Assembly: GCF_001647675.1 (NCBI RefSeq)
Contig: NZ_CP015594.1
Span: 2,232,001 to 2,296,000 of the forward strand
Length of the DNA: 64,000 bases
Direction: 5' to 3'
Source: Acinetobacter sp. NCu2D-2
GTDB lineage: Bacteria > Pseudomonadota > Gammaproteobacteria > Pseudomonadales > Moraxellaceae
The notes beneath the pieces are model-generated. The model did no database searches. It saw only the letters and a list, made by a program, of their open reading frames with translations, and was not told the origin of the DNA. Below are positions 8,434-17,832 of this stretch, piece after piece. The first letter of the stretch is position 1. Each line of letters opens with the position of its first letter. A program made the translations under genes and the position numbers.

Positions 8434-8465
8434 AAAAAGAGCACCTATTTGGGGTGCTTTTTTTA
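8434..8465 (+). terminator. Terminator after sodC
   Basis: AAAGAGCACC pairs with GGGTGCTTT, followed by a T run, 11 nt after the sodC stop. Confidence 0.85.
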
Positions 8466-8613
8466 TGGCACTTTTCAAGTTTAACACCATAAAAACAGAC
8501 CAATTCACTCAGAATTATTATTTAAATACAGGCACTTAATATTTATTTTCACTATTTCTCTATGCTTGTATTTCCGTTACACTCAAAACAATTATTAGAT
8601 GATATGAAACACT

Positions 8614-8913
8614 ATGACGATTAAAACATTACGCCTTGTAGGCTTATTCGAAGGTATTTCCTTTTTATTGCTGTTATTCATTGCCATGCCTGTGAAATAC
8701 ATGATGGATAATCCCATCTTGGTCAAATACATCGGTATGGGACATGGCGTTTTGTTCGTTTTATTCTTGGTCGTGCTATTTACGGTATGCGAAAAACAAA
8801 AATGGTCTTTAGGCATGTTTATTATGGGCTTGATTGCTTCAATCGTGCCATTTGGACCTTTCATTTTCGACTTAAAATTAAAGAAAATGCAGCAGCCTAC
8901 TGCGAAAGCCTAA
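8614..8913 (+). CDS. DUF3817-family small membrane protein
   Basis: 99 residues, three hydrophobic helices, LRLVGLFEGISFLLLLFIAMPVKYM at the start and FGPFIFDxKL at the end, which is the DUF3817 pattern. The function is unknown. It is convergent with the broken pump gene. Confidence 0.82.
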   Translation: MTIKTLRLVGLFEGISFLLLLFIAMPVKYMMDNPILVKYIGMGHGVLFVLFLVVLFTVCEKQKWSLGMFIMGLIASIVPFGPFIFDLKLKKMQQPTAKA

Positions 8914-8952
8914 ACGGTTTAAGATCAATTGGCTTCATAGGGAGTTTGTAGT

Positions 8953-10182
8953 TTAGAACTCCCCATTATCCTGCCGTTCTTGCATCAACTGTTTGAGCTG
9001 CATACGTGGTATGCCAAACCAAAAAGCAATAAAGATAAAACATACTGTGATGTAAGCCACAAGGTCAAATGCTTCATATAACATTCTGACCAGTTCAATG
9101 ACGGTAAAGAAAGTCAGCATCATCAATACAGATACGGCAGCAGCGACCGTGCCTTTAGCAACATCTGATGACATGAGCGCAAAGCGATACATCACGGCAA
9201 AGCTAATCCCCTCGCCAAAACTGATCATGGTCATGCCGACAATCAAACAATGCACAAAATAATCCGGCATATATAAGCCTGCAACAATGACAAGTGTGCC
9301 AATGAACATCATCGGTACAGCACGCATCACGGTTTGTCCAAGTGGCAGTGTGTCGATAATTTTCAGTAACACCAAATTGCCAGCAATGAGTCCGCCCAAT
9401 ACCGGAATTTGCGCCAAGCCATATTGCATACTTGTTAGACCTAGACGTTCTACAAGCATCACTGGTGATAAGGCAATCCATAACATCAGTGGCATACTAA
9501 TGGTCGGCAAGGACAGAGTTAAAATTAAAAAGCGTTTATTTTTCAGAACCTGTTTAAAGTCATCCCATACATAGCTGAGCGGCTGTTTTACTACATTAAG
9601 GGTCGGATTCGGCATTTTGGCTTTTAATCCAAACCAACTCACAAATGCCAAAGCCGCAATTCCGATAAAGCCCCAATGCCATGACACATGCTCAATCATA
9701 AATGCGCCAAGCACCGGTCCGAGCAAAGGTGCAAGTAGGGACACATTGGCCATGAGTGCCATGACTTTAATCGCATCGCGTTCTTCAAAGGTTTCTTGAA
9801 TGGCGGCATAACCCACTGCCCCAATGACAGACAACCCAAAACCTTGTAAGAAGCGTAATGCAAGAAAACTTTCAATATTGGGTGTGAGCAAAATAGCAAG
9901 GCAAGTCACAACAAAAAATGCCACCCCACCGAGCAATACGGCTTTTCGTCCAAGTCGGTCTGACAGCGGCCCAAGCAAAATGGCAATAAATGCCCCACCT
10001 CATAAGTAAAATGACATGGACGAGGGTGCCCATGTGCTACTTACGCCAAAGTCTTTGGTAATGGCAAGCATGGCGGGTTGTACAAGGTCATTGCCAATAT
10101 AAACAGAGAACTCAAACAACACCAATGCCAAAGGAAACATGAGTGTGGCACGGGTGAGTTTAGAAGTTTGAGTGCTTTGCAT
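8953..10182 (-). pseudogene. craA: MdfA/CraA-type MFS multidrug pump, broken by an in-frame TGA
   Basis: Codons 1-60 (from 10182) read ...STWAPSSMSFYL, then TGA (10002-10000), and the same frame continues GGAFIAILLGPLSDRLGRKAVLLGG to 8953. Without the stop the ORF would be about 409 residues, the normal length of this Bcr/CflA-MdfA group, with motif A (GPLSDRLGRK) and 12 helices. A single substitution (for example TTA or TGG to TGA) explains the stop. Codons on both sides remain fully open, so the lesion is recent or a sequencing error. Internal re-initiation would lack TM1 and part of TM2. CraA exports chloramphenicol in A. baumannii; the specific name is by resemblance. Confidence 0.85.
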
Positions 10183-10345
10183 AAGGTCTAAGCGCTTTTC
10201 AATCGCTTGAATTTGAATGAATTTTAGACAGTTTAACAGAGTTTAGGATTCAAAACTGTTATGGATCAACATCAAGATAGGCTCAATCAAAAAGCACATC
10301 CTAAGATACGCTTTTAAAGAATTTTTGCTTAAAAAGCAAACAATA

Positions 10346-10720
10346 TTATGGACAATTTGCCGTTTGGAAATCTTTGGTATTTTTGCCGCGTGCACAGCGA
10401 TGCTCATGCTTTTTGCCCACTTGCACCCACTTATGATCGACCAATTTAAAATTATAGGTGGTGCGTTTAGCAGCAACCGAATCATCCATTAAACCGGTTT
10501 GGGTAACTTTGACTTCCGCTAAAGTCGGATTTTCAACATTATTAAAGTATTGGCGGAATTCAACTGTGGCAAGTTCATGTACCAAATCAGCGCGCTCTTT
10601 TAAAATTTGTTCCAACGGCGTATTGGGGCTTTGTACTTTAGAAATGACCTGTTGTGTTGTAGCACAACCCGATAATGTCGCAGCCAAGATCAAACCCGAA
10701 ACCACTAAAAAACGCTGCAT
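10346..10720 (-). CDS. Small lipoprotein of unknown function
   Basis: 124 residues: signal peptide with lipobox (LAATLSG-C), then TTQQVISKVQSPNTPLEQILKERADLVHELATVEFRQYFNNV and a short beta region containing two cysteines (HRCARG, TANCP). The second of two adjacent ATGs is preferred because GGAGG is spaced correctly from it. I do not recognise a named family. It stands alone. Confidence 0.72.
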   Translation of the reverse strand: MQRFLVVSGLILAATLSGCATTQQVISKVQSPNTPLEQILKERADLVHELATVEFRQYFNNVENPTLAEVKVTQTGLMDDSVAAKRTTYNFKLVDHKWVQVGKKHEHRCARGKNTKDFQTANCP

Positions 10721-10820
10721 CATGCCTCCTTATTGTTTTGTCATTTTTATCTGCAACTATGATGCCGCGGTTTCTAACTCAAAACTATTGATGCTATGTA
10801 ATTCCATTTACACAAAAACA

Positions 10821-10855
10821 AAAAAAGCGCTCCTTTCGAAGCGCTTTTTTGTAAA
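10821..10855. terminator. Terminator, first of two identical copies
   Basis: A perfect stem AAAAAAGCGCTCC/TTCGAAGCGCTTTTTT-type hairpin followed by GTAAA. The same 35 nt occur again at 11439-11473, so the zinc-ribbon gene between them is bracketed by direct copies of one terminator. Confidence 0.85.
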
Positions 10856-10864
10856 AAGAATGCT

Positions 10865-11365
10865 TTATTCATCAGATCGACCTTGAATTAAGTATTGATC
10901 ATTTTGTTGAATAAAATTGAATACATAGCGTATTTTTTCGCTATTATTTAGCATGATTTCTGCCTGACATGTCATTGTACTGCCTGACTCTGTATCTAGT
11001 TGTTTAGTTTGAACAGTAATAGCTTTAAGGTTTAGACTTAAGGCATATTGGCTTTGATCAAATGCCGATTTCATTTGATTATAAGCGCCTGTCGAATCAC
11101 ATGATCTCATCTCATTCTCAGTCACAACATCACTATTTGGATTCAGCATTCGTAAAACGTGTACACGGACATCAGGTGCCATCGCAAGAAATACAACAAC
11201 ACCGAACACAATACTGCCTATCCAACCCCAAATTGAATTATCGTCGCTATCTTTTTCAGCTTGATTTACTTGTGATAAATCGTCATTTGGCGCTCCACAA
11301 TGAATGCAAGTCGGTGCTCTTAAACTATACTGTTTCCCGCAATCCTGACAATTTTTTAAGTTCAT
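10865..11365 (-). CDS. Zinc-ribbon membrane protein of unknown function
   Basis: 166 residues in three parts: an N-terminal zinc ribbon (NCQDCGKQYSLRAPTCIHCGAP, two CxxC knuckles, residues about 5-25), an acidic linker with a single transmembrane helix (IWGWIGSIVFGVVVFLAMAP, about 46-65), and an extracytoplasmic domain with two cysteines (RSCDSTGAY, MTCQAEIML). Such zinc_ribbon plus helix proteins are common and uncharacterised. Confidence 0.7.
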   Translation of the reverse strand: MNLKNCQDCGKQYSLRAPTCIHCGAPNDDLSQVNQAEKDSDDNSIWGWIGSIVFGVVVFLAMAPDVRVHVLRMLNPNSDVVTENEMRSCDSTGAYNQMKSAFDQSQYALSLNLKAITVQTKQLDTESGSTMTCQAEIMLNNSEKIRYVFNFIQQNDQYLIQGRSDE

Positions 11366-11438
11366 ACGCCCTCATTATATTTATCTATATTTTGGGCCCA
11401 TCATAACGCAAGTCGTTCTTTATTTTTATTTTTTAATA

Positions 11439-11473
11439 AAAAAAGCGCTCCTTTCGAAGCGCTTTTTTGTAAA
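11439..11473. terminator. Terminator, second identical copy
   Basis: Identical over 35 nt to 10821-10855. It ends the leftward transcript of the flavin dehydrogenase gene that starts at 12891. Confidence 0.85.
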
Positions 11474-11481
11474 TGTTTCGA

Positions 11482-12891
11482 TTATAAATCGAATAATTTA
11501 CCTGGGTTCATAATCCCTTGAGGGTCAAATACTTGTTTGAGTGCCTTCATGTATTGGATTTCTTCTGCTGAACGGGTGTAATCAAGATACGGTTTTTTGG
11601 TCATACCCACACCGTGTTCCGCTGAAATTGAACCATCGTATTTTTTAACAGTATCAAATACGTATTTGTTCACCACCTGACATTTACCAAAGAACTCGTC
11701 TTTGCTTAAATTCTCAGGTTTTAAAATATTTAAGTGCAAGTTACCGTCACCAATATGACCGAACCAACAAATTTCAAAGTCAGGGTAGTTTTCATTCACG
11801 ATCGCATCAATTTCTTTAATAAATGCAGGAACGTGCGTAATTAACACTGAAATATCATTTTTGTATGGTGTAAATGGTGCGATTGACTCAGAAATGTCTT
11901 CGCGTAAACGCCATAAGTTATGTACTTGCTCAAGGCTTTGGCTCATCACGCCATCAAGCACCCAACCTTGTTCCATACAGTGTTCAAAGATTTCCATCGC
12001 TGAATCCATAATCGGTTCAAATGGTGCTTCAAACTCAAGCAATACATAGAATGGACATTCAGTTTCAAATGGACGTTGTACATGACCATTGGCCAAGACT
12101 TTTTGCATTGCAAGTTCACCAAAGAACTCAAATGCAGTGAGGTCGATTTTCTTTTGGAATGCGTGAAGGACTGGCATCACCGCATCAAAATCAGGAACAC
12201 CAAGCACTAACACTTGTAAGTCGTGCGGTTGACGTTCAAGTTTAATTTCAGCTTCAGTCACTAAACCTAATGTGCCTTCACCACCAATAAATAAGTGTTG
12301 AAGTGCATAACCGGTTGCGTTTTTGATCATGCCTTTGTTCAAACGCAGGATGTCGCCTTTACCTGTCACGACAGTCAGACCTAGCACCCAATTACGTGTC
12401 ATGCCGTATTTGATGACTTTAATACCACCGGCATTTGTACCGATGTTACCGCCAATTTGACTTGAACCTGATGATGCAAAATCGACTGGGTAATACATGC
12501 CTTGTTCTTCGGCATAGTTTTGCAGTTGTTCAGTCACTACACCTGCTTGCACACGCACCATACGGTCTGCTGGGTAGAAGTCCAAGATTTGGTTCATCTT
12601 GTCCATGCTCACCACGATTTCACCGTTCGCTGCTACCGCACCTGCAGAAAGACCGGTACGACCGCCACTTGGGGTAATCGCTACATTGAACTGATTAGCA
12701 AGTTTTACAATCGCTTGAACTTGTTCAGTCGAAGATGGGAAAACGATGACAGATGGGTTTGGATCAAAGTGCTTAGTATGATCGCGACCCCAATTTTGGA
12801 GACTATCCGTATCGGTTTTAATACGGTTTTCACCCACAATTGCAGTCAATTGGGTCAATAACTCAGGGGTTAAAGCGACTGGAGCATTCAT
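11482..12891 (-). CDS. FAD-linked D-2-hydroxyacid dehydrogenase (likely D-2-hydroxyglutarate dehydrogenase)
   Basis: 469 residues with the VAO/GlcD fold: FAD-binding segment VIVFPSSTEQVQAIVKLAN...PSGGRTGLSAGAV, GGNIGTNAGGIKVIKYGMTRNWVLGL, the C-terminal domain with FGHIGDGNLHLNI (metal/substrate histidines), SAEHGVGMTKKPYL and NPGKLFDL. It lies head-to-head with serA. In other bacteria SerA makes D-2-hydroxyglutarate as a side product and a D2HGDH of this family recycles it to 2-oxoglutarate. The neighbour supports that role over glycolate or lactate oxidation. Confidence 0.82.
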   Translation of the reverse strand: MNAPVALTPELLTQLTAIVGENRIKTDTDSLQNWGRDHTKHFDPNPSVIVFPSSTEQVQAIVKLANQFNVAITPSGGRTGLSAGAVAANGEIVVSMDKMNQILDFYPADRMVRVQAGVVTEQLQNYAEEQGMYYPVDFASSGSSQIGGNIGTNAGGIKVIKYGMTRNWVLGLTVVTGKGDILRLNKGMIKNATGYALQHLFIGGEGTLGLVTEAEIKLERQPHDLQVLVLGVPDFDAVMPVLHAFQKKIDLTAFEFFGELAMQKVLANGHVQRPFETECPFYVLLEFEAPFEPIMDSAMEIFEHCMEQGWVLDGVMSQSLEQVHNLWRLREDISESIAPFTPYKNDISVLITHVPAFIKEIDAIVNENYPDFEICWFGHIGDGNLHLNILKPENLSKDEFFGKCQVVNKYVFDTVKKYDGSISAEHGVGMTKKPYLDYTRSAEEIQYMKALKQVFDPQGIMNPGKLFDL

Positions 12892-13245
12892 CGTTTGCAG
12901 ACCTAGCGTGATATAAACAGGAAAGACTTCATCTGATCGTTTGCACAGTTTTTAAGCATAAAAATCTGTATAAATCCTAGACGAAACATGCACATTAAAG
13001 CACCAAAACGCACGGCTTTAAAAGCATGGCGCAATATTATAAGCTATTTTTTGAGGTTTCCCTGAAAAAATGACATTTTTCATAATATACCTTTGAAAAT
13101 GCACATTTAATTCAACCATCCTTACCATTTTTACTGATATCACTTGCAAAAATAGTTGATGTTTTGGTCATAAAGGAAATATATATCCTGTTCTGTCCTA
13201 TGCTATGATATGCGCACTAAATTTGGCCTTTGTAGCGGAGCCGTA
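12892..13245. other. Divergent intergenic region between the D2HGDH-like gene and serA
   Basis: About 350 bp with no ORF. For serA there is an extended -10 element TGCTATGAT (13202-13210) just upstream; transcription from it would begin near 13216, downstream of the alternative ATG at 13210 and upstream of the ATG at 13246. This helps fix the serA start. No clear operator or riboswitch seen. Confidence 0.5.
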
Positions 13246-14478
13246 ATGAGCCAACATCTATCTCTACCTAAAGATAAAATCCGTTTCTTATTGTTAGAAG
13301 GCGTTCATCAAAACGCAATCGACACATTAAATGCTGCTGGATATACCAACATCGACTATCGCAAAACAGCGCTTGAGGGTGAAGCACTGAAAGAAGCGAT
13401 CAAAGATGCGCATTTCATTGGTATTCGTTCACGTACTCAATTGACTGAAGAAATCTTCGAAGCTGCGAACAAACTGATCGCTGTGGGTTGTTTCTGTATT
13501 GGTACGAACCAAGTGAACTTAGATGCAGCCATGCGTCGCGGTATTCCAGTATTTAACGCACCTTACTCAAATACACGTTCGGTTGCTGAACTTGTACTTG
13601 CTGAAGCAATTCTTCTTCTTCGCCGTGTCCCTGAAAAATCAACAGATACACACGCTGGCGGTTGGAACAAATCTGCAGTCGGTTCGTTTGAAACTCGTGG
13701 TAAGACTTTAGGTATCGTAGGTTACGGTTCAATTGGTTCACAACTTTCTGTCCTTGCTGAAAGCATGGGTATGAAAGTAATTTACTTCGACACAGTGACT
13801 AAATTACCGCTTGGTAATGCACGTCAAGTTGGCTCAATGGGCGAATTGCTTGCAAATGCAGACGTGGTATCAATCCACGTACCTGACGTTCCGTCTACTC
13901 GTAACTTCATGGGTAAAGAACAGTTTGCTCAAATGAAAGAAGGTTCAATCTTCATCAATGCGGCACGTGGTACATGTGTTGTGATTGAAGACTTGGCTGA
14001 AGCGTTGAAATCAGGTCACCTTGCAGGTGCTGCGGTTGACGTATTCCCGAAAGAACCGAAAGCGAACGGTGAAGAGTTTGTTTCTCCACTTCGTAACATC
14101 CCGAACGTGATCTTAACACCGCACGTGGGTGGTTCGACCATGGAAGCGCAAGCCAACATCGGTCTTGAAGTGGGCGAGAAATTCGTAGCTTACTCTGATA
14201 AAGGTATGACTTTATCTGCAGTGAACTTCCCTGAAATCGCACTTCCATTGACTGAAGGTAAACACCGTTTACTTCACATTCATAAAAACATTCCAGGCGT
14301 CTTGTCAAAAATCAATAACTTGTTTGCTGAGCATGGCATCAACATTTCTGGTCAGTCTTTAATGACTAAAGGCGATGTGGGTTACTTAGTGATGGATGTT
14401 GATGCAACTGCATCTTCAGAAGCACTCGATACTCTGCACGAAGTTGAAGGTACAATCCGCGTTCGCGTATTGTTCTAA
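13246..14478 (+). CDS. serA: D-3-phosphoglycerate dehydrogenase
   Basis: 410 residues, the same length as E. coli SerA. The NAD-binding domain shows GIVGYGSIGSQL, the substrate and catalytic segments GSIFINAARGT and PHVGGSTMEAQ (catalytic His), and a C-terminal ACT domain (LLHIHKNIPGVLSKINNLFAEHGINI) for serine feedback. It makes the first committed step of serine synthesis. I chose ATG 13246; the reading frame extends to 13210 but that ATG overlaps the probable -10 box. Confidence 0.95.
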   Translation: MSQHLSLPKDKIRFLLLEGVHQNAIDTLNAAGYTNIDYRKTALEGEALKEAIKDAHFIGIRSRTQLTEEIFEAANKLIAVGCFCIGTNQVNLDAAMRRGIPVFNAPYSNTRSVAELVLAEAILLLRRVPEKSTDTHAGGWNKSAVGSFETRGKTLGIVGYGSIGSQLSVLAESMGMKVIYFDTVTKLPLGNARQVGSMGELLANADVVSIHVPDVPSTRNFMGKEQFAQMKEGSIFINAARGTCVVIEDLAEALKSGHLAGAAVDVFPKEPKANGEEFVSPLRNIPNVILTPHVGGSTMEAQANIGLEVGEKFVAYSDKGMTLSAVNFPEIALPLTEGKHRLLHIHKNIPGVLSKINNLFAEHGINISGQSLMTKGDVGYLVMDVDATASSEALDTLHEVEGTIRVRVLF

Positions 14479-14492
14479 GCAACGCTTGCTCC

Positions 14493-14524
14493 AAAAACCA
14501 CAGCCTTACGCTGTGGTTTTTTAT
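14493..14524 (+). terminator. Terminator after serA
   Basis: AAAAACCACAGC pairs with GCTGTGGTTTTTT around a short loop. Confidence 0.88.
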
Positions 14525-14589
14525 TTCTGCTATTTATATTTATTGCTTAGCACGTCATATTTTTATTCTGAATACCCCTACTCTGTTTT

Positions 14590-15459
14590 ATGCCCAATTT
14601 TAGAATTGCACCTGCGGTGCAAGCACCACTAATTTTACTGATTGCGATGATCAGCATGCAAAGCAGTGGTTCATTCGCCAAAATACTCTTTGAGCAATTT
14701 CCAATTGTGACGGTTTCAGCAATGCGTTTACTGTTGGGCGCTTTGGTTTTGGCACTGATTTTTAAAATTTGGCAGATCAATTGTCAGCAAGTGAAATGGA
14801 AAGCCATTATTAGTTATGGTGTCGCGCTTGCCGGTATGAATCTATTGTTCTATCTCGCGATTCATCGCTTACCGCTTGGCATTGCGGTGTCGTTTGAATT
14901 TATTGGTCCATTGTCAGTGGCATTATTTCATGCGCGGCAAAAGTTTGATTTTATTTGGGTTGGTCTTGCCATTCTTGGTTTAATTTTACTATTCCCATTC
15001 AATCAAGCTATAGAACCACTCGACCCGATTGGAATTTTATTTGCCTTAGGGGCTGGGAGCTGTTGGGCACTATATATTGTGGCAGGACAAAAACCATCCG
15101 GTGTTTCAGGCAACCATACTGTATGTCTCGGTATGTTTGTGGGGATGTGTATTTTAATGCCAATTGCCCTCTGTTTAAGGATGCCTGCACATACCTTTGA
15201 GCCGATCAGCCTGATGTATTTTTTAGGCTTAGCAGTTTTAGCAAGTGCGCTGCCTTTTACTTTAGAAATGATTGCACTGCGTAATTTAACAGCACTGAGT
15301 TTTGGCACACTCATGAGCTTAGAACCTGCCATTGCAGCATTATCCGGTTTTGTATTTTTAGGTGAGTCTTTACTATGGACACAGTGGCTAGCACTTGCCA
15401 CCATTATCAGCGCGTCCATTGGCTGTACCGTGACGATGCAAAAACGCAAAGCACGATAA
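14590..15459 (+). CDS. EamA-family inner-membrane exporter (RhtA-like), copy 1
   Basis: 289 residues with ten predicted helices in two EamA halves. It has the SMQSSGSFAKILFEQFPIVTVSAMRLLLGALVL start, LPLGIAVSFEFIGPLSVAL and SFGTLMSLEPAIAALSGFVFLGE, which are signatures of the RhtA threonine/homoserine exporter branch of the drug/metabolite superfamily. It is followed after 101 bp by a paralogue of identical length, so the pair arose by tandem duplication. Substrate by family only. Confidence 0.85.
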   Translation: MPNFRIAPAVQAPLILLIAMISMQSSGSFAKILFEQFPIVTVSAMRLLLGALVLALIFKIWQINCQQVKWKAIISYGVALAGMNLLFYLAIHRLPLGIAVSFEFIGPLSVALFHARQKFDFIWVGLAILGLILLFPFNQAIEPLDPIGILFALGAGSCWALYIVAGQKPSGVSGNHTVCLGMFVGMCILMPIALCLRMPAHTFEPISLMYFLGLAVLASALPFTLEMIALRNLTALSFGTLMSLEPAIAALSGFVFLGESLLWTQWLALATIISASIGCTVTMQKRKAR

Positions 15460-15560
15460 AGTAAATTTTCAAGCCAAAGTACTCATCAAAATTTAACCAA
15501 TTTGCTATAATTCATCTTTCCTTTTGCCCCCAATTGCACCGTTTGGTGTAGCGCTCTCCC

Positions 15561-16430
15561 ATGCCAAATGCTCAATTACTTGCTGTGCTGTATATGGTCT
15601 TATCCATGACCTCATACCAAATCAGCGCATCCTTTGCGAAACAGCTATTTAGCGTACTTGACCCTGTCACTGTTACCATTTTACGGCTGTGTTTTGCATC
15701 GATTATTGTCTGTGTGATGTTCCGTTCATGGAAGATTTTATCTCGCCTGCCTTATTTAAAATGGAAAGACTTATTGTGCTATAGCACAGCATTGGGATTG
15801 ATGAATATTCTATTTTATATGTCCCTCGGCAAATTACCGCAAGGAATTGCTGTCGGTTTAGAGTTTGTTGGACCATTAGGGTTAGCATTGCTGTCAATCA
15901 AAAACCGTGGCGATTATATTTGGGTGATTTTGGCGATTTTAGGCATTGGTTTGATGGTGCCATGGAGTCAGGCTGCACATCATCAATTTGATTTATGGGG
16001 CGCAGCCTGTGCCTTAGGTGCGGGATTGTGCTGGGCATTTTATATTTTCTTTGGGCAACGTGTGGTGCAGCAAAACATTGGGATGCATGCGCTGACCATC
16101 GCAATCAGTATTTCTGCTCTATGCTTACTACCTATTGGACTCTATAACAACGCCGCTCAAGTGGTAGATACTCAATACTGGGGCAAAGCCATTGTGATTG
16201 CGATTTTAGCGACTGCGATTCCTTATGCACTCGATTTAAAAGCGCTGAAACAGTTAAATAAAATGAGCTATGGCACGCTGTCGAGTTTATCCCCTGCACT
16301 TGCAGCACTCACCGGTTTTATTCTGCTCGGTGAACGCATTGGCATACTGCAATGGATTGCCTTAGGCTGCATCATGCTGGCTTCCGTTGGAGTAACATTC
16401 CGAGCGGCACGACAAACCAAACAGGCATAA
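15561..16430 (+). CDS. EamA-family inner-membrane exporter (RhtA-like), copy 2
   Basis: 289 residues, the same architecture as the upstream gene (SYQISASFAKQLFSVLDPVTVTILRL, LPQGIAVGLEFVGPLGLALL, SYGTLSSLSPALAALTGFILLGE). The two copies have diverged strongly except at these motifs, which suggests an old duplication and perhaps different amino-acid substrates. A shared terminator follows at 16428-16457. Confidence 0.85.
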   Translation: MPNAQLLAVLYMVLSMTSYQISASFAKQLFSVLDPVTVTILRLCFASIIVCVMFRSWKILSRLPYLKWKDLLCYSTALGLMNILFYMSLGKLPQGIAVGLEFVGPLGLALLSIKNRGDYIWVILAILGIGLMVPWSQAAHHQFDLWGAACALGAGLCWAFYIFFGQRVVQQNIGMHALTIAISISALCLLPIGLYNNAAQVVDTQYWGKAIVIAILATAIPYALDLKALKQLNKMSYGTLSSLSPALAALTGFILLGERIGILQWIALGCIMLASVGVTFRAARQTKQA

Positions 16431-16457
16431 AAAAGATGGCACGTGCCATCTTTTTAT
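16428..16457. terminator. Bidirectional terminator between EamA and hemerythrin genes
   Basis: AAAAAAGATGGCACGTGCCATCTTTTTATTT: a near-perfect palindrome with flanking A and T runs, serving both convergent genes. Confidence 0.88.
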
Positions 16458-16464
16458 TTTCAAC

Positions 16465-16926
16465 TTAGACCAAACTGTCTTTATCGAGCTTTTTATATTT
16501 TTTATATTCAGTCTGATATTTTTTCGCAAGGCTCTCTTTTTGCTTATCTTCTAAAATTTTACCGGCTTGTTGGAAAAAGCCATGCTCTTCTTCTTCCAAA
16601 TGGTGATGAACCGTTTCAGAAAGTTTTTTCGCAATTGCCAACCACCCCGGATTACTAAATTCAGTTTCTGTCAGTTGCTCTAATAATTCATCCATTTCAT
16701 GATGTTCTGCCAAAGCGTGACGGGTGATATTCAGACCTGAATCGGTCATCATTAAAGGAATATAAAAGTAACGGTCTTCTGCAACAGCATGCGCAAATAA
16801 TTCATTTTTAAGCTGATCAAATAGCTCACGACGTTCAGGTGTGTCCCCTGAGGTTTGCACTAATTTTTCTGCCAATTCACGCTGTACATCATGACTTTCA
16901 CGCAGTGCTTCAAAAATAGTTGTCAT
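16465..16926 (-). CDS. Hemerythrin-like domain protein
   Basis: 153 residues, all alpha. The spaced iron ligands of a hemerythrin-type four-helix bundle are visible: H12 (RESHDVQ), the HAVAEDRYFY segment, EHHEMDELL and HHHLEEEEHGFF. Single-domain proteins of this group bind a di-iron centre and are linked to oxygen or nitric-oxide sensing and stress protection. The C-terminal tail (KKYQTEYKKYKKLDK) is lysine-rich. Confidence 0.85.
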   Translation of the reverse strand: MTTIFEALRESHDVQRELAEKLVQTSGDTPERRELFDQLKNELFAHAVAEDRYFYIPLMMTDSGLNITRHALAEHHEMDELLEQLTETEFSNPGWLAIAKKLSETVHHHLEEEEHGFFQQAGKILEDKQKESLAKKYQTEYKKYKKLDKDSLV

Positions 16927-17050
16927 GTGTTCAAGCTCCTTTTTTTGTTATGTATGTGCAGCATCATAACCAAATGGTTACGTCAACTCAGGGTATTTTA
17001 TGCGCGTAATTTGTATAGAAAACTTTAATATTGAGAATGGTTTACATCTT

Positions 17051-17821
17051 TTAAACAGCAAACCACATTTGATAACTCAGACGTAAAATTAAAAGACTGA
17101 CTAAAATGAGAAATAAAATTCGAATAAAACCACTGCCGTATTTCAGTGCGAGCTTTACTCCAACAAGTGATCCACAAATATTTGCAACCGCCATCATGGC
17201 ACCAATTTGAAAGAGCACATGCCCTGTCGGCACAAAAAAGCTTAATGCCGCTAAATTGGTGGTGAAATTACCGAGTTTCGACAATGCAGAAGCATGTAGA
17301 AAATCGACTTTTAAATAACGAATAAAGAAGAAAATAAAGAAACTGCCCGTTCCCGGACCAAAGATTCCATCATAAAAACCAATCGCAAGACTACCTAGTG
17401 CAGCAAGGATAAGGATCCTTGTGGTCAGCTCAGTTTCGACATGAACACGACCAAACTGCTTTTTAAGTAAGGTATAGATCGCAATCACGATCAACATTAC
17501 GAGAACTAGAGGTTTTAAAACATCGACAGGAATCAGCGTGACACTGGCTGCGCCAATAAAGGCGCTGACGAAACTGCATAGCGCAATCACACCAAGTAGC
17601 AGCCAAGGCAATTTGACTTGTTTTAAATACGACAAAGTAGCGGATGCCGTACCAAAAATCGATGCCAATTTATTGGTGCCAAATACCGTCGCGGGCACTA
17701 AATGCGGCAGGCTTCCCATAATGGCGGGAATTTGAATCAGACCACCACCGCCCACTGCAGCATCAATTGCCCCTGCCATAAAAGCAAAGACAATTAAACT
17801 GATGATGATCTCAATTTCCAT
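17051..17821 (-). CDS. TSUP (TauE/SafE)-family permease
   Basis: 256 residues with about eight helices, AGAIDAAVGGGGLIQIPA at the start of the first repeat and GFYDGIFGPGTGSFFIFFFIRYLKVDFLHASALSKLGNFTTNLAAL in the second. These are the two glycine-rich repeats of the family that exports sulphite, sulphoacetate or related anions. It starts 11 bp after truB ends and is probably co-transcribed with it, without obvious functional link. Confidence 0.85.
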   Translation of the reverse strand: MEIEIIISLIVFAFMAGAIDAAVGGGGLIQIPAIMGSLPHLVPATVFGTNKLASIFGTASATLSYLKQVKLPWLLLGVIALCSFVSAFIGAASVTLIPVDVLKPLVLVMLIVIAIYTLLKKQFGRVHVETELTTRILILAALGSLAIGFYDGIFGPGTGSFFIFFFIRYLKVDFLHASALSKLGNFTTNLAALSFFVPTGHVLFQIGAMMAVANICGSLVGVKLALKYGSGFIRILFLILVSLLILRLSYQMWFAV

Positions 17822-17832
17822 AAATGTGCTGC

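Noticed and set aside
13210..13245. Longer SerA N-terminus starting at 13210
   Set aside because: That ATG overlaps the probable extended -10 element and gives an N-terminal extension not seen in the family.
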